This document shows, one piece after another, positions 28,375 through 36,650 of a DNA stretch of 42,387 nt; the stretch's first letter is position 1, and each line of letters starts with the position of its first letter. A program made the translations under genes and the position numbers. The DNA is from an archaeon (GTDB lineage: Archaea; Nanobdellota; Nanobdellia; SCGC-AAA011-G17; GW2011-AR17): assembly GCA_018653605.1 (NCBI GenBank), contig JABHYY010000030.1:1-42387 (forward strand). The letters run 5' to 3'. Under the pieces are notes generated by a model, which saw only the letters and a list, made by a program, of their open reading frames with translations, made no database searches and had not been told where the DNA came from.

Positions 28375-29574
28375 TTACGCTGCCTTTGCTATCTCTTCTG
28401 CAGCTTCTTTAAACTTTTCTTCATTTTTAACAGCTTGTTTAGCTTTTTTTCTAGCATTTACTAATTCTACAACTTGTGATCCTTTTGCCTCTAAAAGTTT
28501 TAGTTCTTCAACTATTTTTTCTCCTGCCTGTTGAAGTTCTCCAGTAATTCCAATAACAGCATCTATTTTTGTTTTAACATCAGTTTCTTGTTGAACTAAT
28601 AATTCAAAATTCCCTTTAACATTAGATAAATTTTCTCTTGCACTAATAAATGTTTTATAACTTTCCATGAATTGGTTACATAAAGTGGGGTTCATATTTG
28701 CTTCTTTATTGAAAAGTTCTTCAGAATTTTCAGCTTGAGAATCTCCTACAAAGGATTCAACAAGGGCAAGTTCATTTTGTAATGTAGATAAATATTGTTG
28801 AGTTGCAGAATTTTGTTCTCCTTGAGACACTGCAGTAATCTTTTTTTGAATTTCTGCTAGTTTATTTTTTTTCCATTTTTTTCTTTCAAGGAACAAATGA
28901 TCAAAATTTTTTCTCTCATTTTCAAAAACACTTTGGGTTTGTTTTCTTTCAGCTTGAATATTTTTAATCTCTTCATTAATTGTGGCTAAAGAAGTTTGTA
29001 AAGCAACAAGCTCACCATGCCTATTTTCTTTTAATGATTTTAGATCTCCCAAATCAGTATTAAGTTTAGAAACTCTTTGTTTTAGTTGTTCATCAACTGC
29101 AATATCCTCTTCTCCACCAGCTGCTTTTTCTTCCTCTTCAACTTGATTAATCTCTTCTTCTAATTGACCAGCTCTAGCTTGCATTGCTTCAATTGTTGCT
29201 ACATCATTCACTTCAATGTTGATAGTTTCATTTATATCATTAGATTGTTTTTGAGAATTTTCACTGACTTGTTCAAGATGTTTATCAATTTCTTTAGGAT
29301 CAGCTTCTCCTTTTTTCACAGATTGTGCTATATTACCTAATTCTCCTAATAGTGAGATATTAGATTTGCTTTTTTCTTGAATAGAACCTGTTCTACCTTT
29401 AATTTTCATACTAGTTTTCAAAAGATCTTTTCCACTATTAGCTAACCATTTAACTCCTCCCCCCACACCTTTTGCTCCTTTCAAAGCACCACCACCAATC
29501 CATTTTAAAATAAAGAATATAGCCACCCCTATAGCAGCAAGTACAAGAATAGCAACATACCCTCCAAGATCCAT
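28375..29574 (-). CDS. N-terminally membrane-anchored coiled-coil protein
   Basis: TM YVAILVLAAIGVAIFFILKWIGGG, then ~330 residues of charged heptad-like sequence (AGQLEEEINQVEEEEKAAGG..., LATINEEIKNIQAERKQTQSVFENERK). Confidence 0.75.
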   Translation of the reverse strand: MDLGGYVAILVLAAIGVAIFFILKWIGGGALKGAKGVGGGVKWLANSGKDLLKTSMKIKGRTGSIQEKSKSNISLLGELGNIAQSVKKGEADPKEIDKHLEQVSENSQKQSNDINETINIEVNDVATIEAMQARAGQLEEEINQVEEEEKAAGGEEDIAVDEQLKQRVSKLNTDLGDLKSLKENRHGELVALQTSLATINEEIKNIQAERKQTQSVFENERKNFDHLFLERKKWKKNKLAEIQKKITAVSQGEQNSATQQYLSTLQNELALVESFVGDSQAENSEELFNKEANMNPTLCNQFMESYKTFISARENLSNVKGNFELLVQQETDVKTKIDAVIGITGELQQAGEKIVEELKLLEAKGSQVVELVNARKKAKQAVKNEEKFKEAAEEIAKAA

Positions 29575-29612
29575 AACAACATTTAAATATTTACGAATTT
29601 ATTAATCTTTCT

Positions 29613-31370
29613 ATGTTATACTCTAAATTAGCTGATATTTACAAACAGTTAGAATCCACTTCTAAGAGAATAGAAAAAACAGGAATTATCTCAAATTTCT
29701 TAAAATCAGTACATAAAGATGATCTAAAAAACATAATATACCTTTTACAAGGCAGAGTTTTTCCACAATGGGATGAAAGAAAATTAGGCATGAGTTCAAA
29801 ACTTTTAGTAAAAGCAATTGCAAAGTCAACAGGAGCAAACACAAAAGAAATAGAAAACCTTTGGACAAACAAAGGAGACTTGGGCCTTGCAGCAGAAGAA
29901 TTAACAGAGAACAAAAAACAAGTGTCTTTATTTTCAACAAAATTAACACTAAAAAAAGTAATAGATAACATAAAAAAGCTTACTGAGTTAGAAGGACAAG
30001 GTACTGTAAACAGAAAAACCTCTTTAATTGCAGAACTTTTAGGTTCAGCTTCAGCTTTAGAAGCAAAATATATTGTTAGAACAGTTTTAGAAGAATTAAG
30101 AACTGGTGTTGGAGATTCAATGGTAAGGGACTCATTAGTTTGGACATATTATCCCGGAGTAGAAGGAATTACTGAGGACAGAGATAAAAAAGAAACAAAA
30201 GATGGAAGAGAAAAATTCAATTCTTATGTTCAAGAAGTACAAAATGCATTTGATGTAACAACAGACTTTGGAACAATAGTACAGACTTTAGATCAAAAGG
30301 GTCCAGAAGCACTAAAAAAATTAACACTTACAGTTGGAAAACCAATCAAGGTAATGTTGTACACAAAAGTTGAAGGCATAAAAGAAGGTTTTGAAGTTGT
30401 TGGAGAACCAGCAATGATTGAACCAAAGATTGATGGTTTTAGAATGCAAATTCATAGAAATAAAGATAACATCGCTCTCTATACAAGAAGATTAGAAGAT
30501 GTAACAAAACAATTTCCAGATGTTGTAAGGGCAGTAAAAGAGAACACTAAATCCTGGGACTTTATTTTAGATGCTGAGATTATTGGTATTGATAATAAAA
30601 CTAAAAGAATTGTTTCTTTCCAAAAAATATCTCAAAGGATTAAAAGAAAACATGATATTCAAAGATTAGTAAAGGAATTACCTGTTGTAGTAAACATTTT
30701 TGATGCAATGGAAATAAATGGTGAAAACTTAATTAATACCCCTTTAGAACAAAGAAGAAAAAAAATAAAAGCAATTGTCAAAGATAAGAAAGATGTAATA
30801 GAGTTAATTGAACAATTGATAACTGATGATCCAAAAAAAGCAGAAAAATATTACAGAGATTGTTTAGACAAAGGTCATGAAGGTGTGATGATGAAGAGTA
30901 TTCAGGGGATTTACAAACCAGGTAAAAGAGTTGGTTATGGTGTTAAAATAAAACCTGTAATGGAATCTTTAGATTTAGTAATCACTGCAGCAGATTGGGG
31001 AGAAGGTAAAAGATCACAATGGTTAGCTTCTTTTACATTAGCTTGCAGAGATGGTGATAAACTATTAGATATGGGAAAGGTTGGGACAGGAATAAAAGAA
31101 AAAATAGAAGAAGGTGTAAGCTTTCATGAACTTACAGAAGAACTTAAGCCATTGATTCTAAGTGAAAAAGGAAAGACAGTTAAAGTGAAACCAAAGGTTG
31201 TAGTAGAAATCATGTATGAAGAGGTACAAAAGAGTCCAACCTATTCTTCAGGCTATGCTTTAAGGTTTCCAAGAGTGCACAGATTAAGGGATGATAAAGG
31301 AGTTTCAGACATTAGTACCCTATCAGAAGTGAAAAAATTATATAATTTACAGAGGGGAAGGAATAAATAA
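29613..31370 (+). CDS. lig: ATP-dependent DNA ligase
   Basis: Nucleotidyl transfer motif I EPKIDGFRMQIHR; ILDAEIIGID; GHEGVMMKSIQGIYKPGKRVGYGVKIKP. Confidence 0.96.
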   Translation: MLYSKLADIYKQLESTSKRIEKTGIISNFLKSVHKDDLKNIIYLLQGRVFPQWDERKLGMSSKLLVKAIAKSTGANTKEIENLWTNKGDLGLAAEELTENKKQVSLFSTKLTLKKVIDNIKKLTELEGQGTVNRKTSLIAELLGSASALEAKYIVRTVLEELRTGVGDSMVRDSLVWTYYPGVEGITEDRDKKETKDGREKFNSYVQEVQNAFDVTTDFGTIVQTLDQKGPEALKKLTLTVGKPIKVMLYTKVEGIKEGFEVVGEPAMIEPKIDGFRMQIHRNKDNIALYTRRLEDVTKQFPDVVRAVKENTKSWDFILDAEIIGIDNKTKRIVSFQKISQRIKRKHDIQRLVKELPVVVNIFDAMEINGENLINTPLEQRRKKIKAIVKDKKDVIELIEQLITDDPKKAEKYYRDCLDKGHEGVMMKSIQGIYKPGKRVGYGVKIKPVMESLDLVITAADWGEGKRSQWLASFTLACRDGDKLLDMGKVGTGIKEKIEEGVSFHELTEELKPLILSEKGKTVKVKPKVVVEIMYEEVQKSPTYSSGYALRFPRVHRLRDDKGVSDISTLSEVKKLYNLQRGRNK

Positions 31371-31389
31371 TCGAATAGTTTGGTCAAAT

Positions 31390-31451
31390 TTACGATAACT
31401 TTAAATACTAAACATTCTTATCGTTATCTGTTACGTGGAGTAAATCGTAAC
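31390..31451 (+). promoter_or_regulatory. Promoter/operator region of the TrmB-like gene: two inverted repeats around a TATA box
   Basis: TTACGATAA (31390-31398) versus TTATCGTTA (31418-31426), flanking TTTAAATA; GTTACG (31430-31435) versus CGTAAC (31446-31451). Confidence 0.55.
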
Positions 31452-31502
31452 ATCTATTGAACAGTTATAAAAAAGGGGGATCCCTTAAGGAGGGTTAAAA
31501 AA

Positions 31503-32330
31503 ATGATTGTTAAAGAAGAATTTTTAAATAAATTGAGGCAACTGTTTAATCTTAACTTATATGAGGTTAAAATTTGGACAGCATTGCTTTCAAGAGGTGT
31601 TTCTACAGCCGGAGAGTTGTCAGAAATTGGTGACGTACCAAGGTCAAGAGCATATGATGTGCTTGAGAGCTTAGAGAAAAAAGGTTTTGTTGTAATGAAA
31701 TTAGGTAAGCCTATTAATTATATTGCAGTTGAACCTGGTGAAGTTGTAGAAAGAGCAAAAAAGTTAGTACAAAAAGATGCAAAAAATAATGTTAGAAAAT
31801 TAGATCAGATGAAAGGTACTGACCTTCTTAAAGAACTTGATGTGTTACACAAACAAGGTATTGAATTTGTTGAACCTTCAGATTTATCTGGTGCACTAAG
31901 AGGTAGACACAATGTTTACACTCATATGGACACCATGTTAAAGAGTGCAAAGAAGTCTGTATTTTTAATGACCACTTCAAAAGGTTTAACTAGAAAAGTT
32001 GAAGCACTTAAACCAACTCTACAAGCACTTACAAAAAAAGGTGTTGATGTTAGAATTGCAGCACCATTAGATGCTGACTGTGCAGATGTTGCAAAAGATC
32101 TTTTAAGTTTTGCAAAAGTTAAATCAGTAAAAGGTGATCTGTCTGCAAGGTTCTGTGTTGTTGATGACAATGAATTAGTTTTCATGGTTATGGATGACCA
32201 AGAAGTGCACCCTACATACGACATTGGAGTTTGGGTAAACACACCATACTTTGCAAAAGCACTATCAAACATGTTTAACTTAGCTTGGAAAAACATGACA
32301 GATGGTGATGCAGCATTGAAAAAACTTTAA
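31503..32330 (+). CDS. TrmB-family transcriptional regulator (N-terminal wHTH, C-terminal PLD-like sensor domain)
   Basis: NLYEVKIWTALLSRGVSTAGELSEIGDVPRSRAYDVLESLEKKGFVVMKLGKPINYIAV; strong SD AAGGAGGGT upstream. Confidence 0.9.
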   Translation: MIVKEEFLNKLRQLFNLNLYEVKIWTALLSRGVSTAGELSEIGDVPRSRAYDVLESLEKKGFVVMKLGKPINYIAVEPGEVVERAKKLVQKDAKNNVRKLDQMKGTDLLKELDVLHKQGIEFVEPSDLSGALRGRHNVYTHMDTMLKSAKKSVFLMTTSKGLTRKVEALKPTLQALTKKGVDVRIAAPLDADCADVAKDLLSFAKVKSVKGDLSARFCVVDDNELVFMVMDDQEVHPTYDIGVWVNTPYFAKALSNMFNLAWKNMTDGDAALKKL

Positions 32331-32390
32331 TTTTTCTTTTTTAATTTCTATTTTCTACTATAACAATCTATAAAAGAGGTTTGTTTTGTT

Positions 32391-32831
32391 ATGTATATTA
32401 TGACAGATAATAAAGCAAAGGTTCTGATCCATATTGGCGATAAAGATTTAGAAGGAGCTACAGTAAGAGAATTAGGAGCTTTAGATAGGGGAGGAAATTT
32501 TAGCTTTACAGCATATGAGACTTTAATGCCTTCAGGTTGTACAACTGATCCTGGCCGTCATATTATTCCTAATGCTACTGATCCAAATTCTGATTTAAGA
32601 CCTTATCTTGTTTCTGATGTTGCTGTGTATGTTCCACAGCCTGGTGAAGTTTCTAGTTTAGATAGGCTTGCAGAAATTCATTATGGAAGAAAACAGGGTA
32701 AGGGTTGTATGGTTGTAGTTGGACAGGCACCTTTAGATAAAAGTTTTCAAGAACATGCTGATGTAGTTAGTTCTTTTAGTGAAGGAAGACTATCAGATGC
32801 AATATATAAAACCCTGACTGAATTAGTTTAA
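32391..32831 (+). CDS. Hypothetical protein (146 aa)
   Basis: Intact ORF; no recognised family. Start may be the second Met (MTDNKAKV). Confidence 0.55.
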   Translation: MYIMTDNKAKVLIHIGDKDLEGATVRELGALDRGGNFSFTAYETLMPSGCTTDPGRHIIPNATDPNSDLRPYLVSDVAVYVPQPGEVSSLDRLAEIHYGRKQGKGCMVVVGQAPLDKSFQEHADVVSSFSEGRLSDAIYKTLTELV

Positions 32832-33848
32832 TTCTTTACTTCTTCTCTTAACTTCTTGAGAAGCCAAAGGCTTTAACTTTCTAGCTTCAGTCCCAGGCCG
32901 AGAACCAAACCTAGAAACATTAAGCACTTCCGGCTTCAACCAAGCTAACAACTCTTTAGTCTCCTCAAAGTCTTGCAAACTTTCTGTAGGATAGCCAACA
33001 ATGATGTCAGTGCTTATAGAAATCCCTTCAATCTCTCTAAACTTTGTAACAATTTTCTTAAAATCTTCAACAGAATACCTTCTACCCATCTCTTTCAACA
33101 CTTTATCAGAACCAGATTGCACAGGAATATGAATAAACTTCATAACCTTTTCATTCTTATACAAAGCAACCAAAGAATTTAACATTTTCAAAACATGCTC
33201 AGGATTCATCATACCAACTCTAACTATAAATTTCTTATCAACAGAAACAACTTCCTTCAACAAAGAAACCAAATCAGTACCAATATCCAAACCATAACAA
33301 CCACAATCTTGTGAAGTCAAATACAAAGTTTTAAACTCATTATCTTCAACCTCTTTAACAATATCTTTTACAGAATAAGATTTCAAACTACCTCGAGCAA
33401 ACCGAACAGAACAATAGTTACATTTACCCAAACATCCAGAAGAAATAGGAATAATCATAACATCTTTATCAGTTCTAACAATTGGTTTACCAATCCTACT
33501 CTCTTTTTCATCACAAAAATTCTCAAAAACACTCTCTTTAATCTGTTCAACTATTTTCAAAATAGAATTTGTATCAAAATAACCTTTAACTTTTGGTGTT
33601 AACTTTTTCAAATCCAACATCCGAGGCAAACAACCACCAACATAAACATCCTTGTCAAGAGAATTAATATAAGAAACCACTTTATTCTGTGTTTTAGACT
33701 TAACACCACATGAATTTACAATAACAACATCAGCTTCAGATTCATCAACTAAGCTAAACCCAGCCTTAGCTAACACACCATTAATATTTTCTGAATCTCT
33801 TTTGTTCAGAGTACATCCAAAGGTTTTAACATATATTTTCATGTGCAT
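32823..33848 (-). CDS. MiaB-like radical SAM methylthiotransferase (CDKAL1/e-MtaB-like), apparently lacking the C-terminal TRAM domain
   Basis: KIYVKTFGCTLNKRDSENI; VNSCGVKSKTQNKV; ISSGCLGKCNYCSVRFARGSLKSY; HIPVQSGSDKVLKEMGRRYS; DIIVGYPTES. Confidence 0.92.
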   Translation of the reverse strand: MHMKIYVKTFGCTLNKRDSENINGVLAKAGFSLVDESEADVVIVNSCGVKSKTQNKVVSYINSLDKDVYVGGCLPRMLDLKKLTPKVKGYFDTNSILKIVEQIKESVFENFCDEKESRIGKPIVRTDKDVMIIPISSGCLGKCNYCSVRFARGSLKSYSVKDIVKEVEDNEFKTLYLTSQDCGCYGLDIGTDLVSLLKEVVSVDKKFIVRVGMMNPEHVLKMLNSLVALYKNEKVMKFIHIPVQSGSDKVLKEMGRRYSVEDFKKIVTKFREIEGISISTDIIVGYPTESLQDFEETKELLAWLKPEVLNVSRFGSRPGTEARKLKPLASQEVKRRSKELN

Positions 33849-33921
33849 AAAAAAATAAGGTTTGTTTATAAAACTCTCTATTACAATTAAATTTAAATAC
33901 TTTTACAGAAAACAAAATATT

Positions 33922-34278
33922 ATGGATACAAGAGAATTTACAGAGCAAGCAACAAGAAGTGCTACAGAGATAGTGAGATACTGCCATACAAATGATATTA
34001 TTGAATATGTGGATGAATTCATTCTTTTAATGGCATTAGATGTCTCTTCAGAATTATGCTCTACTGGAAACAGAGCTAGTATAAGGGCTGATTCTAATAG
34101 AGAGGTATTTGACCTTTTGGATAAGGATCCTCAAAAAAAAGAGATGATTTTAAGATACTTTAAATCAAGCCCATTAGAAGAAGCTGCATCATCATTAGTA
34201 TATGATCTTCCATTACGAGAAACAGTTTTAACTCTTTATGAAACTCAGGTTCAACCTTATCTAGATGGAGCTAATTAA
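33922..34278 (+). CDS. Hypothetical protein (118 aa from the preferred ATG)
   Basis: ORF track start 33862 overlaps the likely TATA region (TTTAAATAC ~33891-33900); the ATG at 33922 (MDTREFTEQATRS) fits better. Confidence 0.5.
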   Translation: MDTREFTEQATRSATEIVRYCHTNDIIEYVDEFILLMALDVSSELCSTGNRASIRADSNREVFDLLDKDPQKKEMILRYFKSSPLEEAASSLVYDLPLRETVLTLYETQVQPYLDGAN

Positions 34279-35269
34279 CAACCTCAGTCTCCAACTTCTC
34301 AAGATCACAAAAGTCAGTGCTAAAATTATAAGCACCAGCATTCAAGAAAACTATCTCATCCTTAACTTCAGATAAATAAACTCTATACCTAAAAATGTCC
34401 ATGCTACAAGGTGTCACACCTTTGATAACATAAGCCTGACCAGAACCCTCACCTTCAACAAGCAACTTAGCAGGAACCACAAAAGCATCAGTATCAGAAT
34501 TATACACAGAAGCATCAACAATAATATTATTCTCATAAACAGCAACAACTTTAGTTACCAACTTAACACAAGGTGCACAGATAAATCTTCCAGGTTCAAT
34601 CATCAACTTGATATCCTTTTCATTCAACCAAGCTCTCAACTCTTTAATCTTATCATAAATTGAATTAAACACCTTAACATTTGTATTAGCATAAACAGAA
34701 GGCAAACCACCACCAATATCAAGAACATCAATTGCTTCTAAAACATCAGGCTCAAACATACCAGAAATCTCAGGAATCAAATTCCACTCAGCCATGTTCT
34801 GTGTTTTTCTATGAAAGTGTATACCTAAAGTTTTAACTTTACCTTTCAACTCTTTAATCCTCTCACTAACAACAGCAGAAACCATACCAAAAACAAAATA
34901 TCTCTCAGTTTTCAAAGTTCTCTCTTTAAGTTTCACTCTTAACAATAATTCAACATCTTTTACATCACACTCAAGAAAAGTATCTAAATCAGTTTCATTA
35001 TCAACAATAAATTTAGAAACTCCTTGATTAAGTAGGGACTTTATTTGTTCCTGACTCCAGCCTTGCGCTAAGAAATACACTCTAGACTTATCCTTGACTC
35101 TTTTTAGCTCGTTAATGGTGTGAATGTTAAACTTTGCATCAGTTTCAGCTTCTAAGATAGGTGTAACATCTGGATTAGTTTTAGAACTGTAAGACACAAT
35201 GTCAGCTAACTCTTTAGCTTTGTTATACTGTTCAATAGCTTTAGATTTACTTAAAATAAACTTAGCCAT
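34271..35269 (-). CDS. PLP-dependent Orn/Lys/Arg/carboxynorspermidine decarboxylase-like protein (alanine racemase fold)
   Basis: PLP-Lys context VSYSSKTNPD; IHFHRKTQN; VLDIGGGLPS; MIEPGRFICAPC; GVTPCSMDIFR; NAGAYNFS. 8-nt overlap with the deoxyhypusine synthase gene. Confidence 0.85.
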   Translation of the reverse strand: MAKFILSKSKAIEQYNKAKELADIVSYSSKTNPDVTPILEAETDAKFNIHTINELKRVKDKSRVYFLAQGWSQEQIKSLLNQGVSKFIVDNETDLDTFLECDVKDVELLLRVKLKERTLKTERYFVFGMVSAVVSERIKELKGKVKTLGIHFHRKTQNMAEWNLIPEISGMFEPDVLEAIDVLDIGGGLPSVYANTNVKVFNSIYDKIKELRAWLNEKDIKLMIEPGRFICAPCVKLVTKVVAVYENNIIVDASVYNSDTDAFVVPAKLLVEGEGSGQAYVIKGVTPCSMDIFRYRVYLSEVKDEIVFLNAGAYNFSTDFCDLEKLETEVVN

Positions 35270-36200
35270 TCAACAAACCTTCCTCATCTAACTGTTCTAA
35301 AGCTCTAATCATTGCCAAAGGGAATGTGAAAGTCACATCACCAATAACAGTTGCTATGTCTGAATCATCTTTAACTTTACCCCAAGACTTTGCTTCGTTT
35401 GTAGTAGCACCAGACATTGAACCAGATGTTTTGTGTGCAGTAGTCAAGTACACAGCAAATTCAGCACCACCATTCAACAAAGTGCACAAAATAGCATGAT
35501 GTTTTGAAATACTTCCACCAAGAGCAATAACTCCCTTTTTCTCGTCATGAGAAGTACACAAAAGTATATTCCCAAAATCTTGCACAACATCTACAACAAA
35601 ATCAGGATGGTTTTGCTGAAACAAGTATAAATGAAATCCAAAAGCACCATCAGTAATTGCAGGACAGAAAACAGGAACATCATTCTTTGCAGCTTGATAC
35701 AAGATAGAATTTTCATCATCTAACAAAAGCCCTAACTCCTTTAGTAACTCAGATACAGCCCATCTTTTTTTCTTATCATACAATTGTTGTAATACAGGAC
35801 CAATCCAATCTTCAAACTTCATATAACTTTCAGTATTGATAAACAAATTACCAACTCTGTTAACACCTTGCTCATGCAATTCAACATCATCAGCCTCAAA
35901 CTTACCAATGTCAAACTTTGCACCAGTAGCTTTCATAATATCCTCTTCTAAGCCACCAACAGTTGTAACAAGAACATCAGCCATACCTAACTTAACAATC
36001 TGAGCAAAGAAACCACGCAACCCACTTGTCACCATGTTTGAAGTGAATGTTAAGAATATTTTTGCTGAATTTTTCTTCATTTTAACAATAACTTCTGAAG
36101 CTTTTGCTAACTCTATACTCTGGAACCCTAGGTTTCCAAAGCTTTCCACCATTTCTTTAACTTTTATTCCTTTTTTCCATTTAAAATCTTTAACTTTCAT
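35262..36200 (-). CDS. dys: Deoxyhypusine synthase
   Basis: FTSNMVTSGLRGFFAQIVKLGMADVLVTTVGGLEEDIMKA; CPAITDGAFGFHLYLF; GGSISKHHAILC; ATTNEAKSWGKVK (catalytic Lys context). Confidence 0.95.
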   Translation of the reverse strand: MKVKDFKWKKGIKVKEMVESFGNLGFQSIELAKASEVIVKMKKNSAKIFLTFTSNMVTSGLRGFFAQIVKLGMADVLVTTVGGLEEDIMKATGAKFDIGKFEADDVELHEQGVNRVGNLFINTESYMKFEDWIGPVLQQLYDKKKRWAVSELLKELGLLLDDENSILYQAAKNDVPVFCPAITDGAFGFHLYLFQQNHPDFVVDVVQDFGNILLCTSHDEKKGVIALGGSISKHHAILCTLLNGGAEFAVYLTTAHKTSGSMSGATTNEAKSWGKVKDDSDIATVIGDVTFTFPLAMIRALEQLDEEGLLNG

Positions 36201-36343
36201 AATAGAACCTCCTAACTATATTAAAATAAGAATACTAACTTCCAGATCTTCGAACTGAATCTAACATGTACTAGAGAATATATGTTCTGTTTAAAAGCCT
36301 TTCCCCCAAACATATTTAAACTTCCTCCCCCTCTAAATAAGTA

Positions 36344-36541
36344 GTGGGGCAGTTTTTAATTATACGCCGAAGAGGCAAGAGAGATTCAAGGGATTTGAAA
36401 CAAGATTTTGGAACTAGAAGTTTACTCTGATAACAGAGTCATTTGAATTAGCATTTTTGGAAATAATATTTGAAACAAGAGAAGTATTAAGTAAATGTTT
36501 ATATGGGGTGAAAAGAGCCTTGTGTCTCTGCCAAACTTTTT
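36344..36541 (+). ncRNA. Candidate structured non-coding RNA, family unknown
   Basis: TATA-like CATATTTAAAC (36311-36321) about 27 nt upstream; GTGGGGCAG (36344-36352) can pair with CTGCCAAAC (36528-36536) with a central tandem G-A mismatch; hairpins GCC-GAAGA-GGC, TTCAA-GGGAT-TTGAA, ACTCTG-ATAA-CAGAGT; T-run after 36536. Confidence 0.55.
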
Positions 36542-36579
36542 TAAATATTTAGAATAGAATGTAACTAGAGGTGACTATA

Positions 36580-36648
36580 ATGCCATGTTGTAGAACAAAA
36601 AAATATGAAGAAAAACCAAAAACAAAAAAAATAATAAAAAAGAAATAA
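36580..36648 (+). CDS. Candidate microprotein MPCCRTKKYEEKPKTKKIIKKK (22 aa)
   Basis: ATG preceded by SD-like AGAGGTGA (36567-36574) and an AT-rich TATA-like TTTTTTAAATATTTA (36536-36550); below the ORF-track length cutoff. Confidence 0.4.
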   Translation: MPCCRTKKYEEKPKTKKIIKKK

Positions 36649-36650
36649 AT

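Noticed and set aside
31922-32296. 124-aa minus-strand ORF
   Set aside because: Antisense to the TrmB-like gene; Ser/Phe-rich shadow ORF.
36344-36541. Identification as RNase P RNA, SRP RNA or a tRNA
   Set aside because: I did not find the conserved RNase P CR-I/CR-V strings, the SRP helix 8 GGAA/AGCA core, or a cloverleaf with T-loop; left as an unassigned RNA.
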